A DNA stretch of 64,000 nt. It comes from Nematopogon swammerdamellus (taxonomy: Eukaryota > Arthropoda > Insecta > Lepidoptera > Adelidae). Positions 57,901 through 64,000 of this stretch are shown piece after piece. Each line of letters begins with the position of its first letter. Position 1 is the first letter of the stretch. Made by a program: the position numbers and the translations under genes. Under the pieces are notes generated by a model. That model worked only from the letters and a program-made list of their open reading frames with translations. It ran no database searches and was not told the origin of the DNA. The stretch covers positions 16,879,566-16,943,565 of the forward strand of contig OX336340.1 of the NCBI GenBank assembly GCA_946902875.1. Direction: 5' to 3'.

Positions 57901-58558
57901 CCATATCGAGGGCAAGGCCAAGCTGGCCTCAAAAAAGCTAGGCGTACTCAATAAGGTTCGACGGTACTTCACGCCGGGCCAAAGGCTGCTTCTGTATAAA
58001 TCGCAGATTAGGTCCTGCTTGGAGTACTGCTCGCACCTGTGGGATGGCTCAGCCAAATACCAGCTTGCGCCTTTGGACTCGATCCAGCGTCGAGCCGTGC
58101 GACTTGTGGATGACCCCGACGTGTCCCGCGATCTAGAACCGCTGCAACTTCGTAGGGATGTCGGCGCCCTAAGCGTGTTCTATCGCTTATTCCACGGGGA
58201 GTGCTCGGAGGAGCTGTTTAACGCGATTCCGGCGTCCCCTTTCCACCTCCGTACAACGCGCACTGGGCAGGGATTGCATCCCTATACGCTGGATTTACCG
58301 CGGATGCGTACAAATCGGTTCTGCAGATCCTTTCTCCACAGAACCGGCAAACTCTGGAACGCTCTACCTGCCCACATATTTCCCCCCAAGTATAGTCTCG
58401 GGTCCTTCAAGAGAGGCGTGAATGGGCACCTGTCAGGCCGGCATGGCATTCGCAGCCCCCGCCTGCGTCCGAATGTCCATGGGCGTCGCTAGACACCTTA
58501 TGGGTGACTCGGCGCCACATGTCTCGCTTAGTATAAAAAAAAAAAAAAAAAAAAAAAA
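54942..58558 (+). mobile_element. LINE-A: single-ORF APE-type non-LTR retrotransposon
   Basis: The element starts with a sharp change from (AAT)n to GC-rich sequence at GGGGGGTAAAG (54942). It has ~580 bases of GC-rich leader, one long ORF (55526-58492), a ~42-base 3' UTR and a 24-base A-tail (58535-58558). At least six shorter copies in the window share only its 3' end, the usual 5' truncation pattern of LINEs. No target duplication is evident by eye. I assign it to the jockey/CR1 superfamily from its endonuclease and RT order; the exact clade is uncertain. The leader has no intact ORF1. Confidence 0.88.
55526..58492 (+). CDS. LINE endonuclease/reverse transcriptase polyprotein, intact
   Basis: 988 residues without an internal stop. 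An APE-type endonuclease occupies about residues 20-240: TNVRGLHSN at 25-33, LTET at 51-54, GDFNAHH at 159-165 and the catalytic SDH at 233-235. After a linker, the reverse transcriptase runs from about 480 to 740: NYRPIAITPLLCKVMERI near 535, AFDRVWHKSLL near 613, GVPQGSVLSP near 664 and the catalytic YADD near 693-696. The C-terminal region has the LLLYKSQIRSCLEYCSHLW block and a tryptophan-containing KLWNALP near the end, typical of this superfamily. The enzyme nicks target DNA and copies the element RNA there. Intact motifs and frame suggest a young, possibly active copy. The ATG at 55526 is the first in frame and gives a protein of normal ORF2 length; no ORF1 precedes it. Confidence 0.93.
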   Translation: MAAQRKVKKRCTAVHTPTYFSVDMTNVRGLHSNLNAVHHHLETAKPALLFLTETQKSCPADTTYLHYPGYTLEEAFRPRAGVCMFARADICCRRLRCLEDPELSILWVHVDLGTESRVYACIYRSHSGDAGTARLFEHLSRAADEVQERFPSADMVLLGDFNAHHEVWLGSGRTDFAGRAAYDFALTHDLSQLVDQPTRVPDIDGHVPSLLDLLLTTNPAGYKVTVSAPLGSSDHCLVGSTVPFSPPQSRTGGMRRIWHYASADWDGMREYLASYPWRELCFSSDDPSECANAVAEVVLGGMEMFIPSALVRLGGKSQPWYSRDCAEAVAANGAAYRAWSCARARRDPNVSELKKEYNRLSRSCKRAIARAKFEHIGRVGDRLNQHPTGSREFWSLAKSVESNFCRSSLPPLQCPGGSLAHSAKEKADLLVSLFAGNSNLDDGGAIPPSITRCENSMPEVQFRQRTVRAELLSLDTRKASGPDRIPALVLKRCAPELAPVLTRLFRLSYSASRVPAAWKSAFVQAVPKKGDRSNPSNYRPIAITPLLCKVMERIINAQLMAYLETSNLISDRQYGFRPNRSAGDLLAYVTHLWGESLEGHGESLAIGLDIAKAFDRVWHKSLLGKLPAYGLPSGLCDWVADFLHGRSIQVLVDGCSSDAMSVNAGVPQGSVLSPTLFLLHINDMLPLGNIHCYADDSTAHGSYTSHPSARREVVDEKRRRLVSELEQTLRSISEWGRSNLVEFNASKTQVCAFSAKRAAFTPAPSFQGTSLKLSDHLGVLGVELSHDLNYRRHIEGKAKLASKKLGVLNKVRRYFTPGQRLLLYKSQIRSCLEYCSHLWDGSAKYQLAPLDSIQRRAVRLVDDPDVSRDLEPLQLRRDVGALSVFYRLFHGECSEELFNAIPASPFHLRTTRTGQGLHPYTLDLPRMRTNRFCRSFLHRTGKLWNALPAHIFPPKYSLGSFKRGVNGHLSGRHGIRSPRLRPNVHGRR

Positions 58559-58559
58559 C

Positions 58560-59065
58560 ATTTTAGGCCTAAAAATTGTCTCGTACAATGTCAACATAAT
58601 TTTCTTTCCATGTCAACACTCTAAAGGAAATTCCATTACGAGTAAACCCGGTCCTGTTGCTTCTTTGAAATTTTCAAGCAAAATTGTGTTTTATCGAGTT
58701 AACATACTGAGACGCAAGACGGAGCCGAGCCCTTTCCAGAGAATTTTGGAGTTCATATGGAAAAATAATTTAATGTTGAAAAAAAAAATCTAGTTAATAG
58801 ATCTTTTGTAAAATAACTTAGTTTGGTTGAGTCAGAAATGTAAATAATAAGCTCTAGGGAAGACTAATAAAAAAATTTTATTATATTTTAGTATTTCATA
58901 GACTTTGTATACTTTTTTATACAATGTATTTGTATGAAGCAATTTTCACAGATTCGCTTCACCCATAGTCAAACTGATACAGGGCTTCCTGGCTGGTGAT
59001 GGCAGCCTATTGTTGACATTATTGGTTACATCAAGTGATATCAGGTTACCTAAAGGTATAGGTCC
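58560..59065. other. No gene recognised
   Basis: AT-rich sequence between LINE-A and an RTE relic. The plus frame from 58422 merely continues from the LINE 3' end through the A-tail. Confidence 0.45.
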
Positions 59066-59067
59066 GC

Positions 59068-59326
59068 CGACGCATCAAAGTAGTCGATATTGGACACCGG
59101 GTGGCTAAGGTCAAGTGGCAGTTGGCTGGGAACGTCAGCCGTAGAGATGACGACCGTTGTTGGAGTAACCGTTTCCTACATTGGCGCTCGTGGACAGAAA
59201 AATGGAGTGTGGGACGACGGCATCAAGTACGTCGGCGGAAAGCAGTGGTTCCGTACCGGCGAAGGCCGTGAGGACTGGAGGAAGATTGGAGAGGCGTATG
59301 TCCAGCAGTGGACGCTCACACGCTGA
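59068..59326 (+). pseudogene. RTE-clade LINE, C-terminal end, frameshifted
   Basis: The first part reads RIKVVDIGHRVAKVKWQLAG in one frame and continues RRDDDRCWSN, WRSWTEKWSVGRR. The frame then shifts, and from about 59205 the next frame gives VWDDGIKYVGGKQWF and GEAYVQQWTLTR before TGA. This is the usual RTE C-terminus. Unlike the relic at 46748-46975 it keeps the second glutamine but has lost the frame. 5' truncated. Confidence 0.8.
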
Positions 59327-59329
59327 CTG

Positions 59330-60110
59330 ACTGACTGCCAGATGTACTAAAATACTTATTTGCTATAGATCTCCCAGTTCAAGATGACGTGTAAAAGCGG
59401 CCTTAGCTCGACCGTCGTCGGTCGTCCTCTACGCCGTCAGTCAGACTAGTCGCCGACGTCCGTCACGCCGCTCGCGCTGTTTACTTTTCATTAGAGGCCG
59501 CACGAGACGTCTCCGGCCCGACGGTGACAAATGTTCGATATCAACCGGAAAAAACGCCGTCCCAACCTGAAATTGTGAAAAGCCGCAGAGTGGAACTATC
59601 AGCTGGAGAAATGAAAAAAAATATATAATCAAATTTGACTTAACATTTAATTTTAATTATTACCCCACATGATTGCTGAAAATGTTTTAAGCTTTTAAGG
59701 GCTATTGGATGAGAAATGTAATTTATTATATTAAAAATTAAAAGAGTACCAATTACGCCTACGTTTTCTATTAGAGATCTCGTCTGCGAAATTTAATTCG
59801 AGAAGGATTATTCGTTTAGTCTACAAGGTTAATCTGATGCTCTGTGTCGGCAGTTTACAGTTCATATTGTATTGTCTGCGGAGTATTATTTTTGTATTTA
59901 ATTATCGCATGCCCCCACCGCCCCAAGCCTCGCGGGCCCGGCGCTATAAATTCTCATTAACGCGCTGCTCTGGGGTTTCCCACATAATAAACATACAAAA
60001 TAAAGGCGACGCACCTTTTCCGTGACCCATTTGGAAAAAGAATGCGCGGTATTTGTAGTGCTGTTTGAGATAGCGACTTACGTGCGAGATAATAATGAAT
60101 CAAGTAGGAT
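59330..60110. other. No gene recognised
   Basis: A CG-rich block with CGTCGTCGGTCGTCC lies at 59400-59530. The remainder is AT-rich. Short frames have no motif. Confidence 0.4.
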
Positions 60111-60112
60111 AG

Positions 60113-60672
60113 TAAGTCCCTAAACAATTCAATGTTTTGTGTGAATGTGTCGACGTGGAGACAGGTCGAAAGTAAGTCCCTAAACATTTCAATTTTTTGT
60201 GTGAATGTGTCAACGCGGAGACAAGTCGAAAGTAAGTCCCTAAACATTTCAATGTTTCGTGTGAATGTGTCGACGCGGAGACAGGTCGAAAGTAAGTCCC
60301 TAAACAATAAAATTTTTTTGTGTGAATGTGTCGACGCAGACACAGGTCGAAAGTAAGTCCCTAAACATTTCAATTTTTTGTGTGAATGTGTCGACGCGGA
60401 GAGAGGTCGAAAGTAAGTCCCTAAACATTTAAATGTTTTGTGTGAATGTGTCGACGCGGAGACAGGTCGAAAGTAAGTCCCTAAACAATTCAATGTTTTG
60501 TGTGAATGTGTCGACGCGGAGACAGGTCGAAAGTAAGTACCTAAACATTTCAATTTTTTGTGTGAATGTGTCGACGCGGAGACAGGTCGAAAGTAAATCT
60601 CTAAACTATTCAATTTTTTGTGTGAATGTGTTGATGCAGAGACAGGTCGAAAGTAAGTCCCTAAACATTTAC
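60113..60672 (+). repeat. 60-bp minisatellite, nine units
   Basis: Units of 60 bases (one of 61) begin with the AGTCCCTAAACA phase at 60115 and run to about 60670. Each contains GTGTGAATGTGTCGACGCGG and AGACAGGTCGAAAGTAAGT. Because 60 is divisible by three, both strands hold long open frames (a 218-residue frame on minus, several on plus) made of 20-residue repeats; I treat these as by-products. Every unit carries AAAGTAAGT, a good match to a splice donor. Sequence variation between units is a few percent. Confidence 0.93.
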
Positions 60673-61158
60673 TAACCGTACCCAGTGATGTTTTGAAAAT
60701 GCTATTATAAAAAAAAACATGTCTTCAAAACTGAACAAGGTAGGATGGAACCCCAAGCGCACGCTTCCTTGCGCCGAACGCGTGTAAAGGGGAGTCTTAT
60801 GTCCTTTTTCGAGCCCTCCGAAAAATTATGCGGCATTGTACAGCTTTTTCTCGGTATATTCTCTCGATTCGCCCGCACCCTGGCAGACTAAGGGCCATTT
60901 TAGAAAACAGACGAATCCACCTGAATAATGTTATGGCCATATATAGAGGTTTTTTCGCCTGTTCTTATATATGTATAATCACTGATAATCTCTTTGTTAC
61001 AGTGGACGGAGGATAAGTATTTGATAAAGAAAGTACTGGTTTTCTATTTCGTGGCAAGCCACTATCTTCCCTCTAAATTCTAAATAACTTAGGCATAGGT
61101 AAACAGTTTGGTATTTGTTTTTTATACTATTAATTCTCTTCGTTGTTTCTTAAGACGT
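60673..61158. other. No gene recognised
   Basis: No motif-bearing frame. GC content is close to background. Confidence 0.4.
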
Positions 61159-61552
61159 ATTTTTAGGATTTCGTATCCGTCGTACGGGACCCTGTTACTA
61201 AGCCTACGCCGTCCGTCCGTCCGTCCGTCCGTCGGTCCGAGGGCTGTATCTCTTGAACCGTAATAGGTAGCCCGTTGAAATTTTCACAGAATATGTGTTA
61301 TTATGGCCGATATAACAACAAATAAAAAAATAAGAATAAGTAAAAAATTCATGGGGGTTCCCATAGAAGAACCCGAAGTGTATGCGCGCGCGCCATTTAC
61401 CGAATAGAGTATGAAGCATTTTAACTAATAATGAATTTGAACTAATACGAAGGATTTCATAACACGCCATATATGGCGCGATTGGCGCTAACCATGATAT
61501 TGCGATACAGAACCCTCGGTGCGCGAGTTCGACTCGCACTTGGCCGGTTTAT
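61159..61552 (+). repeat. TTTTAGGGTTCCGTA repeat, full length
   Basis: Starts TTTTTAGGATTTCGTATCCG, has GGGACCCTGTTACTAAGCC, a CGTC run at about 61206-61236 and GGCTGTATCTCTTGAACCG. It ends GAACCCTCGGTGCGCGAGTT, CGACTCGCACTTGGCCGGTT. This is the most complete forward copy in the window. An internal short palindrome CCATATATGG lies near 61468. Confidence 0.85.
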
Positions 61553-61554
61553 TT

Positions 61555-62540
61555 ATTCTGCCATTGTTATTGTGTGTATTGTTAAAATTATTATTTTTGT
61601 ACTATCGTAAGAAAACATTACGTGAAGTGTTCCCATTATTTCGTTCGTCCCTATAAAGTACAAATACGTACAAAGTAAAAAACAAACCCTTTTAATAAAA
61701 TCATCCATCTCTCCGCACGAAATTGTTTTCGGCGTTCAAATATTTGCGGTTGTACACATTTGAGCGAAAGTTATTGGGATCCACCACACGCTTTTGTTTC
61801 TGTTAAAACTTTCGATTAATTTGTTTATGTAGAGACTTACATTATTTTATATAACAATGTATTGTGTGACTATAAAACATTATTATACAATTTAATATAT
61901 TCTATGAAGTATTGTAATTATCTGCGGTTTAAGAAAACAAAATTATCCACCTGTTTAAAAGATATTTCTTCTATGTCTTCTTCTATGTGTTCTTATATGT
62001 CTTCAATTGTTAATCTTTAAAATTGTTCAAGGGCTGGACTTAAATACAGCGCTGAGTCTAGTGAAACCTTCACTAGACTCAGCATAGGCTGTGTTCAGTC
62101 CTTTTTTTTCCTTTTTCCTTCTGTAACTGTTTAAATGTTATGTGTTAATTAATATTACTTGTCTTGATTGTTTTTAAATGTGTCTTAATATGTTAAAATA
62201 ATGTAATGCTGAAGGGAAAAAATAAATATTTCTTATTTCTTATTTCTTATTTCGAAGAATCGCTATATTAGAATCAGCTAATAGATTTGTATTATTTGTG
62301 AAGGAAACCGTGAAACATCTTTAGGCATTTTATTCCGATCAAAGATATCTGAAAAGAATCGAATTTCAACTAGATTAAAATACCTTTTATTTCTCGAACT
62401 CGATTTAGTACTTGTGTTCAAACGAATTGTTCGAAATCTAATTATTCAAAACTTTCTGTTAAGTACGAACGTTGCTTCCGCAGAGGGTTCTAAAGCCATT
62501 TTTTTCTTGAATAGCGATCGTGTGCGCCGTTTCTCCCTTC
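61555..62540. other. No gene recognised
   Basis: AT-rich. A hairpin made of GCTGAGTCTAGTGAA and its complement lies at about 62051-62085, and a TTATTTC tandem at 62231-62254 looks like a retroelement tail. Confidence 0.45.
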
Positions 62541-62544
62541 CCGC

Positions 62545-62873
62545 GCGTCGGCGCTAGCGATAAAAAAGGTATGGACGCCGGACTGTCAAATGCTTGTATG
62601 AGAACTAGCGTCGCCGAGTTGCGGGGAGCGGAGTGTACTTACCGATGATAAGATATTCCACTATTGTGCACACTAAACTTGGCTGTAGTGTTTTTACGCG
62701 TAAACACAGAGCATGCGGGCATTTTAAACAGGTTTTTGCGAACGCGGCCGATGACAGACTGACGGGCCAGCGCGCGACCGTCCAATGAAACAAGTATGCT
62801 TTTACTTATATCGTGTTACGCTGGCGAGGATAGGGTTCGGGGTCCATACTTTTTTTATCGTTCTAGCGTCGGC
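62545..62873. repeat. ~32-bp inverted repeat, 329 bp end to end
   Basis: 62545-62576 and 62842-62873 are inverted copies with small indels, each with GATAAAAAA and GTATGGAC. The interior has a GC content above the flanks and a short minus frame with no motif. Candidate MITE. Confidence 0.5.
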
Positions 62874-63146
62874 TAACAGACAGGCATCTGATCGATTTTA
62901 TAATGTTCCCGGCCAGCGTGGCTGACTTCGGTAGGTCTAGCAACCGAGGTAGCAACTGTGTGTGTCTCGTGATCATACAGTAATACACTTAGTTTTATTG
63001 GACCACGCTGTGGTGGAAAAACTATACATATTGCTGAGTGCTATTTAAAAGTAATAAAAAAACAACCGATCAAGTGCGAGTCGGACTCGCGCAACAAGGG
63101 ATCCGTACCACCATGTAATTGGTCCGTTTATATTATTTGTTGTTTT

Positions 63147-63505
63147 AGTTAGATAGATAGAAAATTCTTTATTGCTCCAGTAAACATTAAAAAGTAACCA
63201 ATACATTAGAAAATTTACATAAGGTGCATAGGCGGACTTATCCCTTACAGAGATTTCTTACAGTCAACCTTTGGATGTTTGAGATTCGATAATATAGTGA
63301 AATGTAAGCAGGTAGTAGCAAAAGAGTTGAGCGTGAGAATTGAAGATAAAATAATAATAAGAATACTTGTTAACAATACATATACGAGTAAGTACATGCT
63401 AGTAAAATATAAGCCATACATGTGTTAATACATATAAATTATTAAATATATAGAATATTATATACAAATAAATATACATACATACATACTTGTCCATCCA
63501 GGTAT
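63147..63505 (+). repeat. AGATAGATAG...CTTTATTGCTCCAG repeat, copy 2 (nested)
   Basis: Same order as 26816-27190: AGATAGATAGAAAATTCTTT, CATAGGCGGACTTATCCC, CAGTCAACCTTTGGATGTTT, CATACATACTTGTCCATCC. It interrupts the repeat at 63062-63965. Similar TTGTTTTAGTT and TTGTTTTTTAGTT sequences lie on either side and may be its target duplication. Confidence 0.7.
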
Positions 63506-63668
63506 GAAACAATAGTTGTTTTTTGTTTTTTAGTTTTATTAATTTGCACTATAATCAAGTGTTGACGCTAGTCGGTACATAACCTATTACAGATATTACA
63601 TAAACCAAAAACCAAACAAAAAAGTTGAAAAATACGTTACCTGTATGGGTACCCTTGGATGTATGCCA

Positions 63669-63818
63669 TATTTTTTTTATATAGTAAGCGCGACATGGTG
63701 GCGCCGAGCCACCCATAAGGTGTCTAGCGACGCCCATGGACATTCAGTCGCATGCGGGGGCCGCGAATGCCATGCCGGCTTGACAGGTGCCCATTCACGC
63801 CTCTCGTGAAGGACCCGA
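63669..63818 (-). mobile_element. LINE-A 3' end fragment (nested)
   Basis: T-run, then the reverse complement of the LINE-A end: GAGCCACCCATAAGGTGTCT, AGCGACGCCCATGGACATTC, CGCGAATGCCATGCCGGCTT, ending AAGGACCCG. Closely similar to the full copy. It interrupts the older repeat between CCATA and ATAACAC. Confidence 0.88.
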
Positions 63819-64000
63819 TAATAACACATATTCTGTGAAAATTTCAACCGACTACCTATTACGGTTCAAAAGATACAGTACAGCCATCGGGTGGACGGAC
63901 GGATGAACAGACAGACCGACAGACAGACAGACGGCGTAGGCTTAGTATTATAAAAGTACTTAAAAAACAGCAAAAAATATCTGCTACAGAGAGGGAGAGA

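Larger units (their letters stand above)
63062..63965 (-). repeat. TTTTAGGGTTCCGTA repeat, interrupted twice
   Basis: Pieces at 63062-63146, about 63530-63668 and 63819-63965 align in order with the uninterrupted copy at 44149-44534 (AAGTGCGAGTCGGACTCGCG, CACCATGTAATTGG, TTTGCACTATA, AATAACACATATTCTGTGAA, ACAGACGGCGTAGG). The gaps hold two other repeats. Confidence 0.8.

Noticed and set aside
59957..60613. 218-residue minus-strand frame with 20-residue repeats
   Set aside because: It arises from the 60-bp minisatellite, whose period is a multiple of three; plus-strand frames are open as well.
60113..60672. CRISPR-like regular repeat array
   Set aside because: The units are contiguous 60-bp tandem copies without distinct spacers, in a eukaryotic setting.

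Overview
The window looks like repeat-rich intergenic or intronic DNA from an insect, most likely a moth (Lepidoptera). I infer this from the AT-rich background and from repeat families I recognise from moth genomes: a 5S rRNA/tRNA chimeric SINE with an RTE-type tail, the AACCGACTTC...GAAGTCGGTT element, the TTTTAGGGTTCCGTA...GGCCGGTTT repeat, and Helitron-like ends containing GCCCGCGG. I see no bacterial, viral or organellar gene order and cannot name the species. Almost every long reading frame belongs to a retroelement. The one likely host gene segment is a proline-rich terminal coding exon on the minus strand at 38329-39069.

Layout. 1-1500: a 986-bp element with inverted ends, containing a direct duplication and a small foldback insertion. 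1.5-10.9 kb: unannotated AT-rich DNA with one SINE and one inverted repeat. 10.98-17.1 kb: a LINE-B 3' tail, a 1444-bp hAT-like element with an exact 8-bp target duplication and a GC-rich interior, a LINE-A tail, and a frameshifted LINE-B copy bracketed by inverted ends of another repeat. 17.4-25.1 kb: a poly-G tract, a 1619-bp TA-flanked element with 25-bp inverted ends, an inverted pair of a common moth repeat, and SINE/RTE modules. 25.6-37.1 kb: two copies of a tRNA-derived SINE, foldbacks, tandem duplications and LINE-A tails. 37.4-45.2 kb: the host exon, several GC-rich patches and a near-perfect 186-bp hairpin. 46.2-49.3 kb: a tRNA-like sequence, the 3' coding end of an RTE LINE, and a Penelope-like element (PLE) with a 16-bp target duplication. 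50-54.3 kb: SINEs. 54.9-58.6 kb: an apparently complete single-ORF LINE (LINE-A) with a poly-A tail. 59-64 kb: another RTE 3' end, a 60-bp minisatellite, and nested repeats.

How the parts relate. The window is a small ecosystem of reverse-transcriptase elements and their parasites. LINE-A has one intact 988-residue protein here and at least six 5'-truncated copies elsewhere in the window, as expected from aborted target-primed reverse transcription. LINE-B is represented by decayed copies, and its 3' end resembles the 3' end of the tRNA-derived SINE at 25893-26267, which suggests that the SINE borrows its machinery. The chimeric SINE occurs about ten times in full or part, and RTE relatives that could have mobilised it are present only as C-terminal relics. 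Cut-and-paste elements (hAT-like, TA-flanked, foldbacks) are present only as non-autonomous copies with no recognisable transposase.

All coordinates and alignments were made by eye. Family names rest on protein motifs and remembered consensus features, not on a search.
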